Assembly (NCBI RefSeq): GCF_031846585.1
Contig: NZ_JAVRHK010000002.1
Span: 186,001 to 250,000 of the forward strand
Source of the DNA: Autumnicola musiva
Lineage (GTDB): Bacteria; Bacteroidota; Bacteroidia; Flavobacteriales; Flavobacteriaceae
Length of the DNA stretch: 64,000 bases
Direction of reading: 5' to 3'
Shown here: one piece after another, positions 1 to 7,732 of the stretch
Layout: each line of letters begins with the position of its first letter
Position numbering within the stretch: position 1 is the first letter of the stretch
Translations under genes and position numbers: made by a program
Notes under the pieces: generated by a model
What the model was told of the DNA's origin: nothing
Databases searched by the model: none
The model's input: only the letters and a program-made list of their open reading frames with translations

Positions 1-663
1 AACTGCATCAAAAAGGGTGCTTCTGCCGCTTCTGCGGCCGCCGTTTCTCCCGCCACCTCTTTTCTTGCTCAGGGCTACCAGAATAACGATAAATACAATA
101 AAGAAAATAATTGTTCTGATAGGAGTTCCCTGAGAATTGTTTCCACGGTTTGGTGTGCCTTCAAAAGTACCGCTAAGTACTTCAAATACTGCGTTGGTTC
201 CCTTATTTAGGCCTGCGTAATAATCATTTTGTCTAAATTCCGGCAGGATAATATTTTCAATAATATCTTTAGTATTGGCATCGGTAAGATATTCTTCCAG
301 ACCATATCCGGTAGTGATCCAGACTTTACGATCATCTTCAGCTAGAAGAATCAATAAGCCATTATCATTTTTGCTTTGCCCAATTCCCCATTCCTGTGCC
401 CAGTGCGCAGCGTAAGTGCCGGCATATTCCCCGTTAAGGGATTGAATAGTCGCCACAACAATTTGTGTGGAAGTGGTATCGGCATAATTAACAAGTTTCT
501 GCTCCAACCTTTGTTCATCAGAAGAAGATAACATATCTGCTTCGTCATAGACGCTGGTTTCTTCTGAAGGCTTTGGCGGGATATCCCGTTGCGCAAGAAG
601 AATACCGGTAAAGGCAAAAAGAAATAATAGTGTTAGGTTAAGCTTTTTAGAAAGTATAAGCAT
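1..663 (-). CDS. TPM-domain membrane protein (YgcG-like), 3' end outside the window
   Basis: I translated this frame directly. It is open from the ATG at 663 to the left edge, 221 codons without a stop, so the C-terminus is missing. Residues 1-22 form a signal peptide ending LLAQ. Residues 30-150 form a TPM domain with the typical QIVVATI, GIGQSKNDNGLLIL and ITTGYGLE segments. Around residue 182 comes a membrane helix (TIIFFIVFIVILVAL), followed by a Gly/Arg-rich tail. The ATG directly abuts the TAG stop of the upstream TPM gene, so the two are translationally linked. In this family the TPM domain faces the periplasm and commonly pairs with LemA, encoded two genes upstream. The biochemical function of bacterial TPM proteins is not settled. 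Confidence 0.9.
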   Translation of the reverse strand, partial: MLILSKKLNLTLLFLFAFTGILLAQRDIPPKPSEETSVYDEADMLSSSDEQRLEQKLVNYADTTSTQIVVATIQSLNGEYAGTYAAHWAQEWGIGQSKNDNGLLILLAEDDRKVWITTGYGLEEYLTDANTKDIIENIILPEFRQNDYYAGLNKGTNAVFEVLSGTFEGTPNRGNNSQGTPIRTIIFFIVFIVILVALSKKRGGGRNGGRRSGRSTLFDAV

Positions 664-1104
664 CTATCCTTTAGAGATTTTATCAGAAAGTTCGTTTACA
701 TCATTTTCTTTCCAGGGGAAGTGTTTTTGCAATTCTTTTCCGGCTTTTAAAACACCGTCAACCAGCCCCTGCTTAAACTTTCCTTGTTTAAATTGCGCTA
801 CAATAGCGTCTTTGGTACTTTCCCAGAAATCATTTTCAACCACATCATTTATACCCTTGTCACCATAAATCACAAAATTGCGATCTTCTACGGCAACATA
901 TATAAGTACACCATTGTCCTGTTTGGTGTTATCCATCTTGAGCATGTGAAAAACCTCCATGGCACGATCAAAAATATCTTTGCCACCGGTGGATTTCTCA
1001 AGATGCACCCGGATTTCTCCCGAAGTATTCTTCTCGGAAGTACGGATTGCTTCTACAATTTCTTCCTCTTCAGTTTTAGTTAGAAATTCTTCAGGTTTAC
1101 TCAT
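664..1104 (-). CDS. TPM-domain protein, soluble type
   Basis: A 146-residue protein that is almost entirely one TPM domain (about residues 10-135; EIVEAIRTSEKNTSGEIRVH, then QDNGVLIYVAVEDRNFVIYG). It has no signal peptide or membrane helix, unlike the membrane TPM protein that follows it. It lies 9 bp after lemA and abuts the next TPM gene, so LemA, soluble TPM and membrane TPM are one transcription unit. Paired short and long TPM genes beside lemA are a common Bacteroidota arrangement. The function is unknown, and a role in envelope maintenance is inference from context. Confidence 0.93.
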   Translation of the reverse strand: MSKPEEFLTKTEEEEIVEAIRTSEKNTSGEIRVHLEKSTGGKDIFDRAMEVFHMLKMDNTKQDNGVLIYVAVEDRNFVIYGDKGINDVVENDFWESTKDAIVAQFKQGKFKQGLVDGVLKAGKELQKHFPWKENDVNELSDKISKG

Positions 1105-1113
1105 ATCTCGTTA

Positions 1114-1704
1114 TTAAAATTCTACTTCAGGGGCGTTTTCTGCTCCGGCTTCTGCTGCAAAAGGCGGTTTTCTCTCAAACCCGAACATCCCTGTAAAAAT
1201 GTTGTTTGGGAATTTACGAATGTAAGTATTATATTCTCTAACCGATTCATTATATCGGGTTCTGGCGACACTTATACGATTTTCCGTTCCCTCTAATTGT
1301 GATTGTAATTGCTGAAAATTCTGATTGGCCCGCAATTGAGGATATCTTTCCACGGTTACCAAAAGCCTGGAAAGAGCTGAGCTTACCCCGCCTTGTGCCT
1401 GTTGAAATTGCTGAATTTGTTGCGGGTCCAGGTCATCGGCGTTAACGTTTACCGAAGTTGCTTTGGCGCGGGCTTCAATAACATCTGTTAAAGCACCCCG
1501 CTCAAAGTCGGCTGCCCCTTTAACGGTATTCACAAGATTTGGAATAAGATCACTTCTTCTCTGATAAGAAGTTTCTACATTGGCCCAGGTTTGCTTAACG
1601 CCTTCTTCAAGTTCCACGGCGGTATTGTTAACACCTGCAGTAAGGCTGTAAATTATAATTGCCACAACAACAATAATAACTGTGGGGATAAGCCATTTCT
1701 TCAT
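1114..1704 (-). CDS. lemA: LemA family protein
   Basis: A 196-residue LemA protein. An N-terminal membrane anchor (residues 4-22) is followed by a long helical bundle containing the family hallmarks NTAVELEEGVKQTWANVETS, YQRRSDLIPNLVNTVKG, LRANQNFQQLQSQLEGTENR and ISVARTRYNESVREYNT. Length and architecture are normal. It starts 2 bp after the MerR gene and precedes two TPM genes. LemA-TPM association is conserved across bacteria, but no enzymatic activity has been established. The envelope location is predicted from the anchor. Confidence 0.96.
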   Translation of the reverse strand: MKKWLIPTVIIVVVAIIIYSLTAGVNNTAVELEEGVKQTWANVETSYQRRSDLIPNLVNTVKGAADFERGALTDVIEARAKATSVNVNADDLDPQQIQQFQQAQGGVSSALSRLLVTVERYPQLRANQNFQQLQSQLEGTENRISVARTRYNESVREYNTYIRKFPNNIFTGMFGFERKPPFAAEAGAENAPEVEF

Positions 1705-1706
1705 AA

Positions 1707-2036
1707 TTATAACTGATTTTTGATGTTTGTTAAGGTCGCTTTTATTCGCTCTAACTTACGAATAATTTCAAAATTGTTAAGGGTTTCCTGCTTTTCTTCT
1801 TTAAGATGAATCTTGGCACCTTCAAGGGTAAATCCACGCTCTTTTACCAGATGGAATATGAGCTCGAGATTTTTAATATCTTCCTGGGTAAATTTCCTAT
1901 TGCCTTTGGCATTTTTTTTAGGTTTGATCACGTCAAACTCCTTCTCCCAAAACCTAATTAAGGAGGTATTAACCTTGAAAGCTTCGGCAACTTCGCCAAT
2001 GCTGTAATAGCGTTTTTCAGGAAGATTGATGTGCAT
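1707..2036 (-). CDS. MerR family transcriptional regulator
   Basis: A 109-residue one-domain MerR protein. The winged helix-turn-helix covers residues 9-75 (YYSIGEVAEAFKVNTSLIRF, then a wing with KPKKNAKGNRKFTQEDI), followed by a short coiled coil. There is no C-terminal effector domain and no metal-binding cysteines, so the signal it senses cannot be read from sequence. Its ATG overlaps the stop of the M23 peptidase gene by one base (TAATG), so it is co-translated with that gene. It may regulate this envelope operon or its own promoter; that is inference. Confidence 0.94.
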   Translation of the reverse strand: MHINLPEKRYYSIGEVAEAFKVNTSLIRFWEKEFDVIKPKKNAKGNRKFTQEDIKNLELIFHLVKERGFTLEGAKIHLKEEKQETLNNFEIIRKLERIKATLTNIKNQL

Positions 2037-3013
2037 TAATCCAGAGATTGATTTTCTTGTTGTGCTTTTTCCAGAATTTGATCAAACTCTTCAGGAGAAA
2101 GGTTGCCGTAGTAAAAATTTATAGGATTTATCCTGTCGTCATCTTTAAAGATTTCGTAGTGCAGGTGTGGCGCTTCAGAACGGCCTGTGCTTCCCACAAA
2201 TCCAATTACATCCCCGCGCTTCACCCTTTGGCCTGGTCTTACATTATATTTGTAAAGATGTCCATAAAGGCTGGTATAGCCATAGCCATGGTCTATTCTA
2301 ATATGGTTTCCATACCCGGTTGAGCGGTTATCTGCTCTTTTTATCCGGCCGTCGCCCGTGGCGTAGACAGGAGTCCCCCGGGGAGCACTGAAATCCATGC
2401 CGTAATGAAATTTTTTCACTTTGGTAAAAGGATCGGTTCTCCAGCCGTATCCGGAGGCAATTTTCTTTAAATCTTCATTTTTTACCGGTTGAATAGCAGG
2501 AATTGCCGCCAGTAAACTTTCTTTTTCTTTTGCCAGTTCCGCAATTTCATCTAAAGATTTAGACTGTACCACCAGCTGCTTGGTAAGTATGTCCATACGT
2601 TTGCTGGTTTGGATAATGAGTTTGGAATTATCAAAACCCTCCAGGTCTTTATACCTGTTTATCCCTCCAAAACCTGCTTTTCTTTGCTCTTCGGGAATAG
2701 GGTTCGCTTCAAAATAAAGTCTGTAAATGTTGTTGTCCCGGTCTTCCACATTAGCTAAAACGTCCTGGATCTGGTCCATCTTCTTGTTCAGTAGCCCGTA
2801 TTGCAGTTTCATGTTTTGCAATTCTCTTTTTAGCGCCTTTTCCTGCGGGGTTTCAATCTGGGGAATGTTCAGGTAAATTACCAGCAGGATAAAACCAGCC
2901 AGGAATGAACTAAGGATACTCAACAGGATAATTCCTAATTTCCGGCCTTTGCGGCGCTCGATTTTTTTATAGGAAAGGGTCTCGCTATCGTAAAAATATT
3001 TAACCTTCGACAT
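2036..3013 (-). CDS. M23 family metallopeptidase (murein endopeptidase-like)
   Basis: A 325-residue single-pass protein. It has a cytoplasmic N-terminus with a basic stretch (KIERRKGRKLG), a membrane helix at about residues 28-48 and a coiled coil at about 60-100 and 145-170. The C-terminal M23 (lysostaphin-type) domain covers about 185-300. The zinc-site motifs are intact: HYGMDFSAPRGTPVYA (HxxxD) and APHLHYEI (HxH), plus the conserved GNHIRIDHGYGYTSLYGHL. The expected activity is cutting peptidoglycan cross-links in the periplasm. It is first in the operon, transcribed divergently from alaS, with a -7 box (TAAATTTG on the minus strand) at 3063-3070. Confidence 0.95.
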   Translation of the reverse strand: MSKVKYFYDSETLSYKKIERRKGRKLGIILLSILSSFLAGFILLVIYLNIPQIETPQEKALKRELQNMKLQYGLLNKKMDQIQDVLANVEDRDNNIYRLYFEANPIPEEQRKAGFGGINRYKDLEGFDNSKLIIQTSKRMDILTKQLVVQSKSLDEIAELAKEKESLLAAIPAIQPVKNEDLKKIASGYGWRTDPFTKVKKFHYGMDFSAPRGTPVYATGDGRIKRADNRSTGYGNHIRIDHGYGYTSLYGHLYKYNVRPGQRVKRGDVIGFVGSTGRSEAPHLHYEIFKDDDRINPINFYYGNLSPEEFDQILEKAQQENQSLD

Positions 3014-3062
3014 GAGTTAAATTTATGCTATTTTTGCCATTCAATACTGCACAATTACTGTG

Positions 3063-3070
3063 CAAATTTA
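3063..3070 (-). promoter_or_regulatory. -7 box of the M23-MerR-LemA-TPM operon
   Basis: The minus strand reads TAAATTTG, an exact match to the Bacteroidota TAnnTTTG consensus, 49 bp upstream of the M23 ATG. A TTG on the minus strand at 3093-3095 sits 22 bp further upstream, within the usual 17-23 bp spacing for the -33 element. Confidence 0.6.
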
Positions 3071-3112
3071 AACGGTAAACGAACAAATATAACAATTGTT
3101 TTATCGCCGTCA

Positions 3113-3120
3113 TAATTTTG
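3113..3120 (+). promoter_or_regulatory. -7 box of alaS
   Basis: TAATTTTG matches TAnnTTTG exactly, 23 bp upstream of the ATG at 3144. A TTG at 3096-3098 could serve as -33, though the 14-bp spacing is short. This box decides the alaS start: an in-frame TTG start at 3096 would lie upstream of the predicted transcript. Confidence 0.6.
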
Positions 3121-3143
3121 TAAAATCAGAACAGAAAAGCTTC

Positions 3144-5759
3144 ATGAAATCGCAGGATATCCGAAACCAGTTTCTCGAATTTTTTAAAAGCAAAGAACAT
3201 TCCGTAGTGCCATCGGCACCCATGGTTATTAAAGATGATCCAACGTTGATGTTTACCAATGCCGGGATGAATCAGTTTAAAGAATTCTTTTTGGGAAATT
3301 CCAAACCTAAAAACTCCCGTGTTACCGATACTCAAAAATGTTTGCGGGTTAGCGGGAAACATAATGACCTGGAAGAGGTGGGCCATGATACCTACCACCA
3401 TACCATGTTTGAGATGCTTGGGAACTGGAGCTTTGGTGATTATTTCAAAAAAGAAGCCATTCATTGGGCCTGGGAGTTGCTAACAAAGGTTTATAAAATA
3501 AATCCTGAAAATCTCTATGTATCGGTTTTTGAGGGAAGTAAAGTTACTGATAAGCTGGAGCTGGATACCGAGGCACTGGAACTTTGGAAAGCTATTGTTC
3601 CTGAAGAAAGAATCATCTACGGCAATAAAAAAGACAATTTTTGGGAAATGGGAGATCAGGGGCCTTGCGGACCCTGTTCAGAAATTCATATCGATATTCG
3701 TTCTGAAGCAGAAAAAGCTGAAAAACCCGGCCGCGACCTGGTTAACGCAGACCATCCGCAGGTGGTGGAAATCTGGAACCTGGTTTTTATGCAATATAAT
3801 CGCAAAGCTGATGGTTCCCTGGAAGATTTGCCTGCAAAACATATAGACACAGGGATGGGCTTTGAGCGCCTTTGTATGGTCTTGCAAGGGAAACAGTCCA
3901 ATTATGAAACCGATGTTTTTACACCGTTAATCCATGAAATTGAAGCGGTAACCAACAGTAAATACGGTACTTCAGAAAAAACAAATATTGCCATTCGTGT
4001 AATTGCAGATCATGTGCGGGCAGTAACTTTTTCTATTGCAGACGGGCAATTGCCGAGCAATACCGGCGCCGGGTACGTGATAAGAAGGATTTTAAGAAGG
4101 GCGATTCGCTACGGATTTACTTTTCTTGATACCAAAGAACCATTTATCTACAAGCTCGTGGATACTTTAAGCCGGCAAATGGGCGATGCCTTTCCTGAAC
4201 TGAAATCTCAGAAACAGCTGTGCGAAAATGTGATCAAGGAAGAAGAACATTCTTTCCTGAGAACTTTAGACCAGGGACTGGTGCTGCTGGAAAATATTAT
4301 TGAAGAGGCTGAAGGAAAAAAGATTTCAGGAAAGAAGGCGTTTGAGCTTTATGACACTTATGGTTTTCCTATAGATTTGACAGCGCTAATTCTAAGAGAG
4401 CGCGGTTATGATCTTAATGAAGAGGAATTTGAAGCAGAGCTGAAAAAGCAAAAAGACCGTTCCCGCGCAGCTACACAAATTACCGCCGGGGATTGGGTAG
4501 AGCTGAATGACATTGAAAAAGAATCTTTTGTAGGTTATGACCATTTGGAAGCCGAAGTTAAAATTGCCAAATATCGTAAAGTGGAAACCAAAAAGCAGGG
4601 AGAGCTATTCCAGATCGTGCTGAATAAAACACCGTTTTATCCTGAAGGCGGGGGGCAGGTAGGCGATAAAGGTTACCTGGAAGCAGCCAACGGAAATGTT
4701 ACCTACATCATCAATACTAAAAAGGAAAATAACCAGATCATCCATTTTGCCAAAACGCTGCCTGAAGATCCCCAAGCTGGTTTTACAGCAATTGTAGATG
4801 CAGAACAGCGTGCCCGCACGGCGGCCAACCATACCGCCACCCATTTGCTGCACCAGGCACTTAGAAATATCCTGGGTGAACATGTGGAGCAAAAAGGCTC
4901 TATGGTGCAAAGCGGCTACTTGAGGTTTGATTTTTCCCATTTCAGTAAAGTTTCTAAAGAAAAGCTGGAAGAAGTGGAAGCTTTTGTGAATACAAGAATA
5001 AAGGAAAATCATGAACTTTTAGAGCAGCGTGACCTGGTATACCAGGAAGCTATAGATCAGGGTGCTATAGCATTATTTGGGGAGAAATATGGAGATTCGG
5101 TAAGGGCCATTCGCTTTGGCGATTCCATGGAGCTTTGCGGTGGAACCCACGTGCAGAAAACTTCACATATCTGGTATTTTAAAATTGTTGGAGAAAGCGC
5201 TGTGGCTTCAGGAATTAGAAGAATTGAAGCCATAACCGGAGATGCCGTAAAAGACTATTTTGCCAATCAGGACAAAACTTTGCAGGAGGTAAAATTACTT
5301 CTGAAGAACTCAAAGGATCCTGTGAAATCCATAAGCAGCATCCAAGAGGAAAATTCAGAATTAAAAAGGCAGGTGGAAAGTCTGCTGAAGGATAAGGCAA
5401 AAGCTTTAAAATCTGACCTTAAAAATGAAGTCAAAGAAATAAATGGCATTAACTTTTTGGCAAAACTGGTAGATCTGGATGCAAGTGGAATAAAAGATTT
5501 GGCTTTTCAGCTTGACAATGAAATGGAAAACCTTTTTCTTGTCTTCGGCACCGAGCAGAACGGCAAGGCTTTACTTTCCTGCTATATTTCTAAAAACCTG
5601 GTTACCGAAAAAGATTTAAACGCCGGGAATGTTGTGCGGGAGCTCGGAAAATATATCCAGGGCGGCGGCGGCGGACAGCCTTTCTTTGCCACGGCCGGAG
5701 GAAAAAATCCTTCAGGCTTAAATGAAGCCCTGCAAAAGGCAAAAGACTTTGTGAAATAA
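3144..5759 (+). CDS. alaS: Alanine--tRNA ligase
   Basis: Charges tRNA-Ala with alanine and edits mischarged Ser/Gly. The 871-residue protein has the full bacterial architecture. The class II catalytic core is N-terminal (FTNAGMNQFKEFFLG, EMGDQGPCGPCSEIH). The editing domain has its zinc motif HTATH at about residues 563-567 and CGGTH at about 665-669. The C-Ala domain ends with GGGGGQPFFATAGG. I chose the ATG at 3144 (MKSQDIRNQFLEFF) over the in-frame TTG at 3096, because family members begin at this point and the likely promoter lies between them. It is transcribed divergently from the M23 operon. Confidence 0.98.
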   Translation: MKSQDIRNQFLEFFKSKEHSVVPSAPMVIKDDPTLMFTNAGMNQFKEFFLGNSKPKNSRVTDTQKCLRVSGKHNDLEEVGHDTYHHTMFEMLGNWSFGDYFKKEAIHWAWELLTKVYKINPENLYVSVFEGSKVTDKLELDTEALELWKAIVPEERIIYGNKKDNFWEMGDQGPCGPCSEIHIDIRSEAEKAEKPGRDLVNADHPQVVEIWNLVFMQYNRKADGSLEDLPAKHIDTGMGFERLCMVLQGKQSNYETDVFTPLIHEIEAVTNSKYGTSEKTNIAIRVIADHVRAVTFSIADGQLPSNTGAGYVIRRILRRAIRYGFTFLDTKEPFIYKLVDTLSRQMGDAFPELKSQKQLCENVIKEEEHSFLRTLDQGLVLLENIIEEAEGKKISGKKAFELYDTYGFPIDLTALILRERGYDLNEEEFEAELKKQKDRSRAATQITAGDWVELNDIEKESFVGYDHLEAEVKIAKYRKVETKKQGELFQIVLNKTPFYPEGGGQVGDKGYLEAANGNVTYIINTKKENNQIIHFAKTLPEDPQAGFTAIVDAEQRARTAANHTATHLLHQALRNILGEHVEQKGSMVQSGYLRFDFSHFSKVSKEKLEEVEAFVNTRIKENHELLEQRDLVYQEAIDQGAIALFGEKYGDSVRAIRFGDSMELCGGTHVQKTSHIWYFKIVGESAVASGIRRIEAITGDAVKDYFANQDKTLQEVKLLLKNSKDPVKSISSIQEENSELKRQVESLLKDKAKALKSDLKNEVKEINGINFLAKLVDLDASGIKDLAFQLDNEMENLFLVFGTEQNGKALLSCYISKNLVTEKDLNAGNVVRELGKYIQGGGGGQPFFATAGGKNPSGLNEALQKAKDFVK

Positions 5760-5816
5760 ACTTTTTTGCCGCATAAGTTCAATGTTTGGTGCCTTTATCC
5801 AAAAGCAAAAGAATAC

Positions 5817-6785
5817 ATGAAATTCAGAACAATAATACCTGCAGAGGAACAGCAGCCAAAAATAAATTACCATTCTAAAATTTTTATGCTGGGTTCCTGT
5901 TTTACCGGGAACATTGGAGAAAAACTGGATTATTTTAAATTTCAGAATTACCGTAATCCTTTCGGTATATTTTTTCATCCATTGGCTATTGAAAATTTTC
6001 TGGAACGCCTGGTTTCCAAATATAAATTTAAAGACGAGGATGTTTTCAGGCAAAACGAGCAATGGCATTGTTTTGAAGCACATTCTGAATTAAGTAGCAG
6101 TAATAAGAAAAATCTGCTGCAGGATCTGAATTCAGGTTTAAGAAATTCAGATAAATTCCTGAAATCGGCTACTCATATAGTCATCACTTTGGGAACCGGG
6201 TGGGGATATTATCATAAAGATCTTGGTATAACGGTTGCCAACTGCCATAAGGTTCCACAGCAGGAATTTGAAAAACGGCTTATGACGGTAGATGAGATAA
6301 GGCAGAGTCTGCTGCAGATTTTATCTTCTATTCACCTGATTAATCCCAATGCCTCAGTTATATTTAATATCTCGCCGGTAAGGCACCTAAAAGATGGATT
6401 TGTAGATAATCAGTGGTCTAAGGCTAATCTTATAGCTGCATTGCAACAGTGCCTGGCCGAATTTTCCCAAAATGAGGAATGGAACAGGACCCTCTCTTAT
6501 TTTCCCAGTTATGAAATTATGATGGATGAATTACGGGATTACAGGTTTTATGCGGAAGATATGCTTCACCCTAATAAAACTGCAGTGGAATATATCTGGA
6601 ATCATTTTTATGAAGTATGGGTTTCTTCTGACGCTGAGGGAACAATGAAGGAAGTTGAGAAGATTCAGAAAAGCCTTTCACACCGTTCTTTTAACAGCAA
6701 ATCCAGGGCTCATCAAAAATTCCAGAAACAACTTCAGGATAGGATTAATGACCTGCGGTCACAGTTTTCACATATCAGGTTTTAA
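5817..6785 (+). CDS. GSCFA domain-containing protein
   Basis: A 322-residue protein of the GSCFA family. The eponymous motif appears at about residues 21-26 (FMLGSCFTGNIGEKL). It is followed by conserved family segments NPFGIFFHP, ITLGTGWGYYH, NISPVRHLKDG and YFPSYEIMMDELRDYRFYAED, with MLHPN. The layout resembles SGNH-type esterases/lipases (Ser in GSCF, late D-x-x-H in EDMLHP), so hydrolase activity is plausible but unproven. I used the ATG at 5817 rather than an upstream in-frame start at 5766, because the conserved region begins MKFRTIIPA. The gene follows alaS by 57 bp on the same strand. Confidence 0.92.
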   Translation: MKFRTIIPAEEQQPKINYHSKIFMLGSCFTGNIGEKLDYFKFQNYRNPFGIFFHPLAIENFLERLVSKYKFKDEDVFRQNEQWHCFEAHSELSSSNKKNLLQDLNSGLRNSDKFLKSATHIVITLGTGWGYYHKDLGITVANCHKVPQQEFEKRLMTVDEIRQSLLQILSSIHLINPNASVIFNISPVRHLKDGFVDNQWSKANLIAALQQCLAEFSQNEEWNRTLSYFPSYEIMMDELRDYRFYAEDMLHPNKTAVEYIWNHFYEVWVSSDAEGTMKEVEKIQKSLSHRSFNSKSRAHQKFQKQLQDRINDLRSQFSHIRF

Positions 6786-6898
6786 CATGTTACTCAACTA
6801 GCATTTAGGTAGATATAACCTTAATTTAAATTCCAAATTGATTTGGGATTTTAAATAAACTGTATTTTTACATTGCAGATCCTGAAAGTTATACATTT

Positions 6899-6922
6899 AG
6901 TAAAGAATGCGCATTCTTTACT
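6899..6922. repeat. Perfect 24-bp palindrome
   Basis: Each half is AGTAAAGAATGC, and the second half is its exact reverse complement. There is no T-run after it, so it is not a classical terminator. A dimeric regulator's operator or an RNA hairpin are the main possibilities. Confidence 0.75.
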
Positions 6923-6980
6923 GCTAACTATTGAGGTTTGTAAATCTAAAATTTGTTGGGGTAGATTTTAGTAAGTTAAT

Positions 6981-7008
6981 CTAATGGACGGGTGGGGCCG
7001 CCCATTAG
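6981..7008. repeat. GC-rich stem-loop upstream of the DUF4230 gene
   Basis: CTAATGGACGG pairs with CCGCCCATTAG over 11 bp with one A-C mismatch and a GTGGGG loop. No T-tract follows, so a terminator function is doubtful. Confidence 0.5.
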
Positions 7009-7116
7009 TGCTTTATGAAACGAACCTAATTCCTCTTTGAAGCCTTACATAAATGCGTTTCTTACATTTATTACTCCTGAAGGAATTTTCTTTGTATTTT
7101 ACTCCAAAATTATAAT

Positions 7117-7731
7117 ATGAAAAAAGTCCTGTTGGGAGTCCTGGGAATTTTACTTCTTTTCTTTGCATATAAATACTATCAAAATCAAAAAAATGAGCGT
7201 GAAAGGCTCCATGAAAATACTTCATTAATACAGGAACAGATCCGCAACGTTGGAAAACTGGTAGTAACCGAAGGCACTTTTTCACAAGTTTATTCCTATA
7301 AAGATTCAAAAAAGTTTTATCTGGATATATTTTCTGCCCGCAAAAAAGCGCTAATTATTGTAAACGCGGAAGTAAGCGTAGCATATGATTTAAGTAAGCT
7401 GCAGGTTGAGGTGAATGAAGATGAAAAAATTGTGAATATTATCTCTATTCCTGAAGAAGAAATAAATATAAATCCGGATATTCAATATTACGATGTTACC
7501 CAGGATTATCTAAATAAGTTTGATGCTTCAGATTATAATAAAATAAAAGAGCGCATCAATAAGTCCATCCGAAGGAAAGTCGAAAACTCCAATTTAAAAT
7601 CAAATGCAAAAAACCGGCTTATAAGCGAGCTTCAGAAAATATACATTCTCACCAGTTCCATGGGATGGAAGCTAACCTATAATGAAAATCCAATTCAGAA
7701 TTCAGAAGAACTGGAAGAAATCAAAATGTAG
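7117..7731 (+). CDS. DUF4230 domain-containing protein
   Basis: A 204-residue protein with an N-terminal membrane anchor or uncleaved signal (residues 3-20, VLLGVLGILLLFFAY). The DUF4230 domain spans about residues 40-190: VGKLVVTEGTFSQVYSYKD, then KKALIIVNAEVSVAYDLSK and a conserved Asp/Tyr-rich middle. It is widespread in Bacteroidota with no known biochemical role. It stands alone, converging on the aromatic amino acid hydroxylase with a 1-bp gap between the two stops, so no separate terminator fits between them. Confidence 0.92.
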   Translation: MKKVLLGVLGILLLFFAYKYYQNQKNERERLHENTSLIQEQIRNVGKLVVTEGTFSQVYSYKDSKKFYLDIFSARKKALIIVNAEVSVAYDLSKLQVEVNEDEKIVNIISIPEEEININPDIQYYDVTQDYLNKFDASDYNKIKERINKSIRRKVENSNLKSNAKNRLISELQKIYILTSSMGWKLTYNENPIQNSEELEEIKM

Positions 7732-7732
7732 A

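Larger units (their letters stand above)
6786..7116. other. 331-bp gap with three inverted repeats
   Basis: No convincing open frame. It contains a perfect 24-bp palindrome (6899-6922), a 7-bp inverted repeat (6946-6952 / 6965-6971) and an 11-bp GC-rich stem with one mismatch (6981-6991 / 6998-7008). Upstream, TTG at 6843-6845 and TATTTTTA at 6863-6870 are 17 bp apart, a near-consensus flavobacterial promoter. An unannotated small RNA reading through the hairpins is possible. Confidence 0.5.

Noticed and set aside
351..617. 88-codon minus-strand frame inside the first TPM gene
   Set aside because: The frame one base over encodes a clear signal peptide and TPM domain from 663 to the left edge.
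4605..5012. 135-codon open frame antisense to alaS
   Set aside because: It covers the conserved editing domain of alaS, and its residues show no family pattern.
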